From the NCBI GenBank assembly GCA_965240325.2, contig OZ251225.1, forward strand, positions 3,534,001 through 3,598,000: a stretch of 64,000 nt of DNA, given 5' to 3'. Made by a program: the position numbers and the translations under genes. Within the stretch, counting starts at the first letter, position 1. Each line of letters starts with the position of its first letter. Below, in pieces: positions 31,801 to 38,202 of the stretch. Below the pieces are notes generated by a model that searched no databases, was not told the DNA's origin, and worked only from the letters and a program-made list of their open reading frames with translations. Source of the DNA: Rebecca billardiae RCC1528 (Eukaryota; Haptophyta).

Positions 31801-34800
31801 CGCGGCCGGCGCGCCCGCGCTGCGCCGCCTGCACGCGCGTGGCGGCGGCGCGCTGCGCGCGCGCGCGCGCCCTCCGCGCCTCGAGCTCGCGCGCGTCGGT
31901 GAGCAGCTGCTCGTGCCGCTCCCTGCGCGGGTGCTCTCGCTGCGTGTGCACGCTGCCATCGGCCTGCGTGCGCGCGTACGCGCTGCCGCCCTTCGGAGCG
32001 TCCGGCGCGCGCGACCAGCCGTCGGGCAGCGGCGCGGCCGGGTCCTCCGCCTCACGTGCGGCGTGCGCCACCCACCACAGCCGCTCCGCCTCCGCCTCGC
32101 CGATGCCGAGCGCTTCGACGTACGGCGCGGCCGCCTTGCGCTCGGCGCGCGCGCGCGTCTTGGCGCGAGCGTTCCGCTGCAGGGTGAGCGCGGCGAACTG
32201 CCGTGCGCGGCGGCGGGTGGCCGCCTCGCGCGCGCGGCGGCCGCGCTCGGCGGCCTGGATGACCGGCGCCGCCTCGCGCCGCCGCGCCGCCGCTTGGCGC
32301 GCCGCGCGCCCGCGCGCCGCTGTCTGCACGCGCGTCGCGGCGCCGCGCTCGCGCGCGCGCTGCGCCTCGGCGCGCGCGGCCGCCGCCTTGGCCACGCCGA
32401 TGCGCGCGCGCGCCTGGATCACCGTGGCGGCCTCGTGCCTGCGCTGCAGCGCCGCCGCCTCCTCCGCCTTGGCCGCGTCGTACAGCGCGCGGTGCTCGAG
32501 CCAGACGGGGTGGTCCCACTGCGTGCTGCCGTCGATGGTGTTGTGGTAGTACGTGTCGCCCGTGTCCGGGTCGGACACCTGCTCCCAGCCGGGCGGCGGC
32601 GTCGTGTGCCGCGCGCGCTTCGCGATCCAGAACAGGTGCGGCTCGTCGGCCGGGATGCCGAGCCACGAGACGTACTGCTGCAGCACCACGGCCTCGCGCC
32701 GCCTGAAGAGCAGCGCGCGCCAGCTGCGCTGCAGCCGCCTCGCGTGGCCCGGCTTGGCTCGCTCGAGCGAGGCGAAGGCGCGCGCCTGCCGGCCGCGCGC
32801 GTGCCGCTGCACCACGACCGAGGCGGCGGCGAGCCGCGCGAGCCGCGCGCGGGTGAAGCGGCCGCGCTGCAGCGAGCCAATGCGCGAGGCCGCGTGCCGC
32901 GCGCGCGCGAGCTCGGCGCGCGGCGCCACGCCCGCGCCCACGCGCCCGAGCAGCGAGGCGGCGGCGTGCCGCTTCACGTGGTCGACGACGCGCGCGCCGA
33001 CCGACACCTCGCCCACGCGGATCGTGTAGATGTAGTCCTCGCCCAGCGACGTGTCGAACTCCATCAGCCGCGCGTGCACGCGCAGCTCGATCTCGACCGA
33101 GACGGGCACGCGCACAGCCACCGCGAGCGACTGGCGGCGCAGCGCCGCCACGCCCATCCGCCGGCGCACCGCTCGCCGCACGGAGACGGCGTCGACGCGC
33201 GGCCGCCGCCCCAGCGCGCCCGCCGCCCACGTGACGCCGGCGCGGCGGAGCGCGGCGGCGCGCGCCGCGGCGCGCGGCTTGCGCGCAAGGTAGGCGCGCG
33301 CGCGCGCCGCATCCCGCTCCCACGACTCGCCCGCGCTGCGCGCCGCCGAGGCGAACGAGACGAGATTGCGCCGCGCGCCCGCGGGGAAGGCGTAGCAGAT
33401 CAGCACGGACGTGGGCAGCGAGCCCGGGTGCGGAGGGGGCGGCGCGAGCGGCCACGCGCCACCGGGGGGCGGCGCGGGGTGCGGCTCGGCGAAGACCGAG
33501 CGCCACGCTCGTCCCGTGCGCTCGATGGCGCGCAGCCGCGCGCGCTCGCGCGCCCAGCGCGCCTCGGCCCACGCGTGCCGCGTGAGCACGCGCCGCTCGC
33601 GCGCCTGCCGCCGCAGCCGCTTGCGCTCAGCCGGGTGGAACTGCGGGTGCAGCCTGCGCCAGAAGAGCTGCAGCTGCACGAGCCGCGCGATCCGCGCGCT
33701 CGCCGGCGCGCGGATCGAGTTCACCAGCGCGCCCGCCGCGTAGCGACCGACGAGCGCGCCGCCGCCGCCGCCGCCGGTGTCGGCCCGCCCGCCGGCGCGC
33801 AGCGCGGCGAGCTCGCGCAGCCTGCCCTCCACGCCCGACTCGCGCACCTCCTGCATCCGCCGCTCGTCGCCGCTCGTGAGCGGGTCGGCGAGCACGTTCT
33901 GCAGAGCGGCGGACGCGTAGAACTGCACGCCCTCGTCGTCCGAGTGCACCAGCCGCAGCAGCAGCTCAAAGCAGCGCGTCGGCCGCACGAGGTCGTCGCC
34001 GCCGTAGTTCACGGCGTTGGTCACGACGGCGAGGCCGGCGCACAGGATCGTGGGCTCGGCGTGCGCGGCGTGCACGTCGAGCAGGTCGACGAGCGGGCCC
34101 ATCAGCTCGATCGCGCGCATGATGGCGACGACGTGCGCGCCCCAGCTCGCGCCCGCGACGAGGTGGCCGAGCTCGACGATCACGGCGCCGATCTCCTCGA
34201 GCAGCAGCTGCAGCGGCGCGCGGCCCGAGCGCGCGCGCACGAGCTTGTGCGACGCGTCGGCGGCGAGCTGGATCGCGTCGGCGTGCGCGAGGAGCGTGGC
34301 GTACAGCCGCTCGAACGCGAGCTCGCCCGCCAGCCGGCGCGCGAGCACCATGCGCCACACCGCCTGGATGCGCGTGGCCGCGGCCGCCATCTCCTCCGCG
34401 CTGTGCGGCGGCGGCGCGGGCGGCTCGGGCGGCATCGGCGGCAGCGGCGGCGGCGCCTCGGCGACCGAGCGCGGTGGCCCGGTGGGCTGCGACGAGCGCC
34501 GCCCGCTGGCCGGCGGCGCCGGCCCGCGCGCCGAGCGCAGCCGGTTGAAGATGGATGCTGGGCGGGCGGTCTTCCACCCGCCAGAGGATCGCGCGGGCTG
34601 GCGGCGCTCGGGGGCGGAGCCGCGGTCCGACGCGCGCAGGTCGTCCGGCTCGTCGTCCGCCTGGCCGTGCTGCAGCAGCTCCTGCGCGCGCGCGAGCGCC
34701 GCGCGCGCGGCCTCGGCCGTGCGCGCGTCCGCCGCGCCCTGCGCCGTCAGTCTCTCCAGCGCGGTGTGCGCGCCTGCGCGCACGAGCTGCTGCGCGTGCC

Positions 34801-35500
34801 GCGAGGATTTGAGCATGTTCTGCAGGCCGGCGGCCGCGAGGTACCGCGCCACCTCGTCGGACGAGGAGAGCGACTCGAGCACCAGCGTGAAGCCGCCGTT
34901 CTTGTGCACCTCCCTCCGCGCGCCCATGCCCGCGAGGTTGCAGATCAGCGCGAGCCCGGCGCGCGTCAGCTTGCGCTGCGGCTCGAGGTGCGACTCGTTC
35001 GCCGCCGCGCGCGTGAAGAGCACGATGGGCTCGACGATATGCGCGTCCAAAATCGTCGTGATGGCCTGCGCGGCGCGGAACGCGCGCGGCACGGACGCGG
35101 GCCGGGGCGGCGCGCGAGGGGAGCGCTCAGCGCACACTCGGCGCGAGCCGGGCGCGGCCGCGCGCCGCGCGCAGCGCGAGACAAGGGCGGCATGGCGCGG
35201 GGCGGTGGGCGCCCGCGCAGCACGGGGTGGTAGACCACACTCCGACGCGCCGCGTCGTGCCGCGCGCACCTGGCTCGCCGGCTCGCCCTCGAGCCCGCTG
35301 AGCGTGCTCGTGAGCTCGCGGATCACCCGCTCGACATCGGCCGGGCTCGAGCGGCGGGAGGCGACGAGATCAACGAGCTCGGCGCACTGCCTCGCGACGG
35401 TGACAGGCGAGTATGCCGGGCTTCGGCTCGCGGAGCTAGGCTCGACAGGCCCGCGAGAGCCCCGCGAGCCCCGGCGAGTTGTTGTTTCGGCTGCCATCAT
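19868..35500 (-). CDS. Giant ARM/IQ/CEP164-type WW protein with Ala-Glu-Lys repeat region
   Basis: An open frame of 5210 codons. The frame extends to a TTG at 35536, but the first ATG is at 35500 (MMAAETTTRRGS). Residues about 145-270 (35065-34700) resemble armadillo repeats. IQ-like motifs (for example ATVIQARAR, ATRVQTAARGR and ARIQAAHRGR) follow. Four modules pair a helix Y-x-x-W-L-G-I with a WW domain near 32590, 32030, 31670 and 31170; the first, third and fourth end in GSTQWDHP or GRTQWDHP and the second is degenerate. This arrangement is known from CEP164, a distal-appendage protein of basal bodies. Then comes about 2000 residues of K-R-K-A-E-E-E-A(n), then a coiled coil and a disordered Pro/Ser-rich tail. 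Calmodulin binding through the IQ motifs and a ciliary role are inference. An intron at 35066-35269 is likely. Confidence 0.82.
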   Translation of the reverse strand: MMAAETTTRRGSRGSRGPVEPSSASRSPAYSPVTVARQCAELVDLVASRRSSPADVERVIRELTSTLSGLEGEPASQVRAARRGASECGLPPRAARAPTAPRHAALVSRCARRAAAPGSRRVCAERSPRAPPRPASVPRAFRAAQAITTILDAHIVEPIVLFTRAAANESHLEPQRKLTRAGLALICNLAGMGARREVHKNGGFTLVLESLSSSDEVARYLAAAGLQNMLKSSRHAQQLVRAGAHTALERLTAQGAADARTAEAARAALARAQELLQHGQADDEPDDLRASDRGSAPERRQPARSSGGWKTARPASIFNRLRSARGPAPPASGRRSSQPTGPPRSVAEAPPPLPPMPPEPPAPPPHSAEEMAAAATRIQAVWRMVLARRLAGELAFERLYATLLAHADAIQLAADASHKLVRARSGRAPLQLLLEEIGAVIVELGHLVAGASWGAHVVAIMRAIELMGPLVDLLDVHAAHAEPTILCAGLAVVTNAVNYGGDDLVRPTRCFELLLRLVHSDDEGVQFYASAALQNVLADPLTSGDERRMQEVRESGVEGRLRELAALRAGGRADTGGGGGGALVGRYAAGALVNSIRAPASARIARLVQLQLFWRRLHPQFHPAERKRLRRQARERRVLTRHAWAEARWARERARLRAIERTGRAWRSVFAEPHPAPPPGGAWPLAPPPPHPGSLPTSVLICYAFPAGARRNLVSFASAARSAGESWERDAARARAYLARKPRAAARAAALRRAGVTWAAGALGRRPRVDAVSVRRAVRRRMGVAALRRQSLAVAVRVPVSVEIELRVHARLMEFDTSLGEDYIYTIRVGEVSVGARVVDHVKRHAAASLLGRVGAGVAPRAELARARHAASRIGSLQRGRFTRARLARLAAASVVVQRHARGRQARAFASLERAKPGHARRLQRSWRALLFRRREAVVLQQYVSWLGIPADEPHLFWIAKRARHTTPPPGWEQVSDPDTGDTYYHNTIDGSTQWDHPVWLEHRALYDAAKAEEAAALQRRHEAATVIQARARIGVAKAAAARAEAQRARERGAATRVQTAARGRAARQAAARRREAAPVIQAAERGRRAREAATRRRARQFAALTLQRNARAKTRARAERKAAAPYVEALGIGEAEAERLWWVAHAAREAEDPAAPLPDGWSRAPDAPKGGSAYARTQADGSVHTQREHPRRERHEQLLTDARELEARRARARAQRAAATRVQAAQRGRAGRARAGRERAAIAAGGSEVLEYALWLGIEEPEFYWVAKKALDTPMPEGWEEVLDEGSGEAYYHHALDGRTQWDHPVWVEHRALYEAAKAEAADTSSKSAAARIQAAHRGRVAREHARVARATRQRSLDPAQHGAAARVQAAARGRQARTARTREAQRGAAVRMQAAARGRAARAADAREREADVEYAEWLGIPPAERHRFQWLTRRARLAPMPEGWQEVADSATGEAYYHNALDGSTQWDHPVWVEHRALYEAEKAKDAPNADTARAASTEQPVAAEADAAARAAASAAKTASAAPAAEAGASAAAMPSAGDGVASPAVPSAAPAATDARPTPAAPGEATGDAPAAVAAPAASPAGGAAPAADAGEDGAVAHAPAAAAVPAVGVDAPAAAPVAPAADSASSPSHLELASAPPLEGATAAHPPAAARSEAPQGADGPLPADPSAAGSVGASDGEAQHESSAAAEAKRKAEEEAAAAAAAEAKRKAEEEAAAAAAAEAKRKAEEEAAAAAQATRKAEEEAAAAATAAAEAEAEARRKAEEEAAAAAAAAAEAEAAAEAKRKAEEEAAAAAAAEATRKAEEEAAAVAAAAAEAEAKRKAEEEAAAAAAAAAEAAAAAEAKRKAEEEAAAAAAAAAEAAAAAEAKRKAEEEAAAAAAAAAEAEAEAKRKAEEEAAAAAAAEAKRKAEEEAAAAAAAAAAAAAEAEAKRKAEEEAAAAAAAAAAEAERKQQEEAAAVAADAEAERKREGEAAAAAAAAAAEEKQQAAAAAAAAAAAAEAERKQQEEVAAAAAAAAAEAQKKQEVAAAAAVAAASAADAEQKQQAEAAAAAAAAAAAEAERKQQEAAAAAAAAAAEAERMLQEAAAAKAAAEAAAEAERMQQEAAAAVAAAAAAEAERKQQEAAAAAAAEARRKQQEEAAAAAAAAAAEEERKRQGEAAAAAAAEAQRTQQAADAAAAAAAAADEAQKQQAEADAAAAAAAAAEAERKQHEVAAAAAAAAAEAERMLAEAAAATAAAEAAAEAERKQQEAAAAAAAVKAAEAERKEQEAAAAAAAAAEAQLEAAAAAAATAAAEAERKQQEEAAAAAAAAEAERKRQGEAAAAAVAAEAESKQQAAAEAAAAASAAEAQRKQEEEAAAAAAATAAEAARTQQEAAAAAAAAATADAESKQQAERIAAAAAAAAAEAERLKQDAAAAAAAATAEAERMIAQAAAATAAADAAAEAELKHQEAAAAKAAAAAAEAERKQQEAAAAAAAEARRKQQEEAAAAAAAAAAEAERKRQGEAAAAAAAEAQRTQQAADAAAAAAAAADEAQKQQAEADAAAAAAAAAEAERKQHEAAAAAAAAAAEAERMLAEAAAATAAAEAAAEAERKQQEAAAAAAAAEAERKQQEAAAAAAADTKRKQAEEAVAAAAAAEAERKQQEEAAAAATAAAEAQRQQKEAEAAAAAAAAADAQQKLQAEAAAAAAATKAAWAERMKQDAERTAAAAAAEAERMLAEAAAATAAAEAAAEAERKQQQAAAATAAAPAAEAQRKAEEEAAAAAAAEAKRKAEEVAAAAAAAEAKRKAEEEAAAAAAAAAEAEAEAKRKAEEEAAAAAAAEAKRKAEEEAAAAAAAEAKRKAEEEAAAAAAAEAKRKAEEEAAAAAEAERKAEEEAAAAAAAEAKRKAEEEAAAAAAAKAKRKAEEEAAAAAAEAKRKAEEEAAAAAAAEAKRKAEEEAAAAAAAAAAAEAEAEAKRKAEEEAAAAAAAEAKRKAEEEAAAAAAAEAKRKAEEEAAAAAAAAAEAEAEAKRKAEEEAAAAASAAAEAEAEAKRKAEEEAAAAAAAEAKRKAEEEAAAAAAAEAKRKAEEEAAAAAAAEAKRKAEEEAAAAAAAAAEAEAEAKRKAEEEAAAAAAVEAKRKAEEEAAAAAEAKRKAEEEAAAAAEAKRKAEEEAAAAVGGATVAEGKQQQEGAGGSERNQPASPAVAEADQPQPDVVAAPAAAPGQPQAAPPSTTAPPPAVQSRRNSAQTASYAFPGPKPAEPPPSSAAPSATTAAAPPESATAQATQPASYAFPGPIPDAPLSSAAPAETAAAAASAPAAAQPSQQVEADAAAADATSQAAKPEPDDSAATAPNEGSAEAAAERRRIEKQASKERRRLKRSESIEKASAAAAAAEAARKLAAAEAAAAAAAEAERLIAEAEAAEAEAAEEERKQQQAAAAAAAAAEAERRQQQVEAEAAAVAEAKRKAEEEAAAMAEAKRKAEEEAAAAAQATRKAEEEAAAAAAAEAKRRAEEEAAAAAAAEAEAKRKAEEEAAAAAAAEAKRKAEEEAAAAAAAEAKRKAEEEAAAAAAAAAEAEAEAKRKAEEEAAAAAAAEAKRKAEEEAAAAAAAEAKRKAEEEAAAAAAAEAKRKAEEEAAAAAAAAAAAAAEAKRKAEEEAAAAAAAAAEAEAEAKRKAEEEAAAVAEAKRKAEEEAAAAAEAKRKAEEQAAAAAAAEAKRKAEEEAAAMAEAKRKAEEEAAAATQATRKAEEEAAAAAAGEAKRKAEEEAAAVAAAEASRQQQEAAAAAAGPARLSLGAGQPRTGSARRHAEQRSAAASAANAARAAAEAVDAARAIEARKKEEAAQVRARVEAEAARQRREAELATAEAVTIAQQLRAERKARESLDRDAAARLADAEEARARREAAIALADSTRATAQQQHSEAAAGEAERRRAEAEAASRAAAEAERQQEAARAKAAAAAEAERKRAAEAAAAEAAAEAARLAMEREAAEAAKREAARQQAEEEEAKAAAAAAAERARLEADAAKAAAAFEAQVRRERAEAAAAAEAATRAREAAAAALARREAAVAQAQAAREAAQREASEAATAEAERRRAEAEAAARAAAEAERAQARAVEREVMANERRTEWEEQASLLAEQMAAARSDAEAARSRFRAARAAPDERAQQQPAPRAPPARAGKAPQQPSAAAAEARAEEKRRVAEEKQRAEEAAMLALVHEEVQKALYRTGGAPPTAEQRVRVAPPTPTGATPGSAVPSFLAARPPPAVLSSIMAKAPPPVQRVRMALPAAEGEAPAPQPAPQPAPQPAAHSAELTAVPPPAFSAAHRVPARGTSPTAAAEGGARVSPPAVPDAPPALGASGPAALSDAAAALLSRPTPLGRANALAPQPQLAALGAELAANGQRARPQLGPLPASVEASRARSVAPSADAPSARAALAIAAPQLHVAQLQDAAEPEHSPVGVRGLLRARRDSAASQQSHQAYTTAFEEESVASLPLRESLRESSRREGRDERAEADDPTPLFGHGRARLPMQLPARDADGAAPAARAGGPGTFSDESFRRARSPVPFGGSSEELLPPEPTTPPQLPVELNEPVAPAPPSFKKPRQPTDKKRLGGSGAFHGAHSRLQPVPGSIELEEGRNSSYWGDSGEEEEEAEEIFGRRELIEGGELLELLSDEASGNALMAARVASHVERVSSRPTTAVRAEREARERMARGEQPRAPRRGSAGREGPLQVVTPQRQPPPPPPPKAEPGASGGGGGGPRPLQELPAPPPPPPRRELGMVSPLAPSEAAIASANSRLDAASAEANAARAAGSGAVPRGQSMPRAVAHSPTTPTPPPPPGGKSSKKGGTRVVRARANDAEGEQAGADGGAAGQGGAVTTARSAVRATPRRAQASLMAGGSEGPDGRRSAARSRPGLERPLGSRGLDARFDDGELGQLSSISQWDGEDVDFDSEGKRQPPSPDRSPSRGAPPPPPRPPPSAPTTPGPPPAMSGWQDADSPRGGGAARPGLSSRARPGTKQRASMVLLDAEDDFGDDSGLSNHNRAGSRPTSRGGGASLADPARQAASGGSVGATLHAASRAVNGWMSAAEQGAAAKAAAADARASPVPHLTSRSIRVSAEQEGREPSPLVHQPGARTLYTPASQQHSPSPKASRLSHGDDQPLPTPDTDAIPPAAPPRLRPGSRPGTASKLRQSHGADEDVLAKRLAQMRTDPAGWARRVVGNRDATADD
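24200..25160 (-). repeat. K-R-K-A-E-E-E-A(n) coding repeats, distal block
   Basis: Tandem units of about 36-60 bp on the minus strand encode A-x-R-K-A-E-E-E-A-A-A-A. The plus-strand core is TGCCGCCTCCTCCTCAGCCT. Length variation is in whole codons of the alanine run. It is separated from the larger block by about 850 bp of less repetitive Pro/Ala-rich sequence that contains a duplicated A-S-Y-A-F-P-G-P motif (near 25660-25800). Confidence 0.95.
26010..30440 (-). repeat. K-R-K-A-E-E-E-A(n) coding repeats, main block
   Basis: About 4.4 kb of tandem repeats in the same frame of the giant gene. The outer parts (26.0-27.2 and 29.7-30.4 kb) are the homogeneous K-R-K-A-E-E-E-A(n) type. The middle (27.2-29.7 kb) is a diverged E-R-K-Q-Q-E-A(n) type. 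Within the middle, blocks around 27.65-28.14 and 28.71-29.18 kb are near copies of each other. The product would be a very long charged single helix or coiled coil. Confidence 0.95.
35066..35269 (-). other. Probable 204-bp in-frame intron
   Basis: On the minus strand the donor is GCCAG/GTGCGCG and the acceptor GCGCAG/GCC. The donor matches the TIM22 introns (GTGCGT, GTGCGC). The length is divisible by three, so the frame stays open either way. The intervening translation is Arg/Ala/Pro-rich and unlike the ARM-like sequence on both sides. Splicing would join residue 77 to A-I-T-T-I-L-D-A-H. Confidence 0.6.
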
Positions 35501-36047
35501 GGCGGCCTCCCGCGGAGCCGGGTGGCTCTCACCCAACAGACGGCCGGGAACAACGACGCGGGTCGCTGACTATGATAATGGCAAGTGGACGTGAGTATAA
35601 AAGTAAAGCCGCTCCGTAAGCTCTTGGGTACGCTCGTGATTAATGGGCGGTATTTTGGGAGCGATCTCCGCTAGGCGTCCAGCCAATCTCGATTTCCCGT
35701 TTTTGTTTGCATCTCGCTTCGTCGCGCGCGGATTTTGTAACGTCATGTACTTGATGACGATGTAAACCACAGCGGTTTAGTGACCCTTCAGGTACTGAGA
35801 CAGTCACAGCAGTTCTCTAAGAAGCATCTAGCATCTAGACCTGTCCTATCGCACTCCTACTGCGCGGCGCTTGCCCGTGCTGCGGAGTCAGGAGTGCCCA
35901 TCGATTTCGGTGAGATCGTCCAGTGCCCGTGGGCAGTGGCAGATGCGGCCGCGCTGCCACAATCGGGCGCTTGGCGCGCTCGCCATCCGTAAGTGCGCCG
36001 GCTGGCGACAGACAGTTCACACTCCCGGCACGGAATCTGTCGGCGGA
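35501..36047. other. Intergenic region between two minus-strand genes
   Basis: This is the presumed promoter of the giant WW gene and the 3' end of the dioxygenase gene. It is less GC-rich than the genes around it. No repeat, RNA gene or confident promoter motif was recognised. Confidence 0.5.
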
Positions 36048-37535
36048 TCAGCCCGAGCCGTGCTGGGCGCGGCGGATGCCCACCTCCGCCTCCTGGGCCG
36101 TGGTGTGCCTGCCTGCGAGCTGCTGCTCGAGCAGGCGCGCCTTTGCGTACACCGCCTCGCGCGTGATCGTGCCGCCGACCAGCGTCCGGTCCGCGCTCGC
36201 CGCGCCGGCGGCGCGGCCGTGCAGCACCCGCCAGTTGTTCATCACGAGGAAGCGCCCCTTCTTCATCTCGAGCCGGCGCTGGAACCGAGGCGAGTGCGCG
36301 AGCTCGACGTACCGATGGAACGCCGCGTACCACTGCGGCAGCACGTCGTACGGCAGCGTGAGCGGCATGCGGAAGACCTCGTTGTACTGCACGCGCACGA
36401 GCGCGCCCGTGCGGTCGGTCTGCAGCAGCCGCGGCTGCGTCGAGACGAGGCCGGAGCGGGTGAGCGTCTGCGCCGCGTCGACCCGGCTGGCCAGCAAGTC
36501 GCGCTCCGCGTCCCAGCCGTACTCGCACAGCAGCCTGAACCCCTCCGGGTCCTCCGCGCGCAGCGCCTCGGCGACCGCGAAGCCGTCGGCGAGCGTGTTG
36601 GCGCCCGAGCCCTGCGCGTAGTGCATGCACAGCACGAGCCCGACCGCGCCGTGCGGCGGCTGCGATTGGTCGGTGTGCAGGTTGAGCTCCTTGAGATGGT
36701 CGTACGAGATGGACGTCGCGCCCGCCTTCTTCGTGATCTTCCAGTTCGGCTCGTCGCGCGACGGGTCCTTCTGCAGACCGCCCAGCACCTCGTCCGTGAA
36801 CGCGTGCAGCGCCGGGACGCCCGGCGTAGGGCAGCCGTCCACCACGACCGCGCCGATGCGCAGGAGGTCCTTGAGCGCGGCGAGCTGGACCTCGGGCTTG
36901 GACATGATCTCCTCGTACTCGCACGTCGGGAACGCCACCCCGTCCGCCTCCCACAGCGCCATCTGCTCCGCGCGCGGCGCGGGCGCGTCCGGAAAGCCCG
37001 AGTAGGGCGCGAGCCACGAGAGATCGGGCACGCCGTCGTCGACCGCGGGGGCCTTCTCGAGAGGGAGCGCGACCGCGTCGGCGTAGGAGCGGAGGAACCT
37101 CGCGGAGAAGGTGCTCGCCGCCGTCGTCGACACGTCGTCGTTCCACCACAGCTTGAGCTCCGACCCCGCGTCATCGAGCTCGGCGCCGACCGCCTGCAGG
37201 CCGGCCGGAGAGAAGCCGTCGGGCCCCACGGGCGAGACGGTCAGGATGCGCTCGCCCGACACGTCGTCGACGTGGGCACTGTCGCGGCACGCGTCGCGCA
37301 GCCACAGCGCGTGGAAGCGGTACGCGCTGCCATCCGAGAAGCCCACGTCGACGTGGTCGCCCGCAGCTCGCGTCATCGCGGCGAAGCGCACACTGCTCGC
37401 TCCCACCGCCGCCGTCGCGGGGCCGGGTTGAGTGGCCGTCATGGCGATGCGGTGCAGGGCCTTCGGCGGCGTGGCGCCCATCATTTGGCCCTGAAGCCCG
37501 AGGACGCAACTCACGAGAGCGACGGAGACCACCAT
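36048..37535 (-). CDS. Trimethyllysine/gamma-butyrobetaine dioxygenase family protein, closest to TMLH
   Basis: A 495-residue 2-oxoglutarate/Fe(II) dioxygenase, from the ATG at 37535. The N-terminal domain carries F-H-A-L-W-L-R-D-A-C near residues 74-82, as in the DUF971-type domain of this family, but the other zinc-binding cysteines are missing. The TauD-like catalytic domain has the iron ligands His287 and Asp289 (LHTDQ) and His439 (NWRVLHGR), followed by R-T-L-V-G-G-T-I-T-R-E. The ending T-R-E-x-V-x-x-x-A-R-L-L is close to that of trimethyllysine dioxygenases, which perform the first step of carnitine synthesis in mitochondria. Gamma-butyrobetaine hydroxylase is the alternative. The frame is open to an ATG at 37703, and that longer form would add a hydrophobic leader; I prefer 37535 because the DNA above it looks intergenic. 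Confident of family, less of substrate. Confidence 0.85.
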   Translation of the reverse strand: MVVSVALVSCVLGLQGQMMGATPPKALHRIAMTATQPGPATAAVGASSVRFAAMTRAAGDHVDVGFSDGSAYRFHALWLRDACRDSAHVDDVSGERILTVSPVGPDGFSPAGLQAVGAELDDAGSELKLWWNDDVSTTAASTFSARFLRSYADAVALPLEKAPAVDDGVPDLSWLAPYSGFPDAPAPRAEQMALWEADGVAFPTCEYEEIMSKPEVQLAALKDLLRIGAVVVDGCPTPGVPALHAFTDEVLGGLQKDPSRDEPNWKITKKAGATSISYDHLKELNLHTDQSQPPHGAVGLVLCMHYAQGSGANTLADGFAVAEALRAEDPEGFRLLCEYGWDAERDLLASRVDAAQTLTRSGLVSTQPRLLQTDRTGALVRVQYNEVFRMPLTLPYDVLPQWYAAFHRYVELAHSPRFQRRLEMKKGRFLVMNNWRVLHGRAAGAASADRTLVGGTITREAVYAKARLLEQQLAGRHTTAQEAEVGIRRAQHGSG

Positions 37536-38202
37536 GACGCCGGGAGCGACGTCACACCGCTTCACCCCGACTGCGCCAACCGGCAGCCCACTACAGTTTA
37601 CTAAGAATAAGAGCCACACCGTGAGCAACGCGGCAGCCATCGGATGCTGATCGTCATCGCGTGCACGGTTCAAAATAGAAATGAGAGCAGCTACAGGACG
37701 CATCAGCCTCTCGGCTCCTCTCTACCAGGGTCAAGGCGCAGCGCGTTGCTACTCCAGCGGCGTCAGCACGCACACACACCTACTTTCGGGCGTGCAACGG
37801 GCAGCAAGTGCAAGCTGTCGCGTTTTACTGCCGTGCAGACCGCGCGTCGAGGACAAGGTGGCAGAGACGTCAGACGACGGATGACAGCATGCCGAAGCGG
37901 CACATGCCCTTTCAATTGGTGTCTACTTGCCCGGCATCCACCCCGACGGACGATCTGGCGATGACGCCGGGACTTTGAGCGCTCACAGTAGGCGAGGTGC
38001 GTGGGGCGACGAACCAGGCGCCCGACTGGGAAAGCGAAAAGCTGGGGCACAACCTTGCCTGATGAACCCTCTTCCGTCACTTGCCGCCGCCCGCCGAATA
38101 GATTAATAAGGTAATAACTGTGCTTCGACTCCTTCATCATCAGAAAGCACAGAAAGCACTGCCACCAACCCTGGCGAGCCAGCTGCGCAAGCGGCGCTAC
38201 CG
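37536..38202. other. Intergenic region upstream of the dioxygenase gene
   Basis: It could contain the dioxygenase promoter or, if the ATG at 37703 is used, part of its coding sequence. No other gene is supported. It ends at the 5-bp target duplication of the inverted-repeat element. Confidence 0.5.

Noticed and set aside
21692-35233. A 13.5-kb open frame on the plus strand, antisense to the giant WW gene
   Set aside because: Its translation is only L-L-L-S-L-A-L-G-L-G type mirror of the repeat codons. The sense strand shows WW and IQ motifs, the antisense none. High GC content and codon bias of the repeats remove stop codons.
35501-35536. TTG start of the giant WW frame
   Set aside because: Not expected in a nuclear gene; ATG codons at 35500 and 35497 follow immediately.
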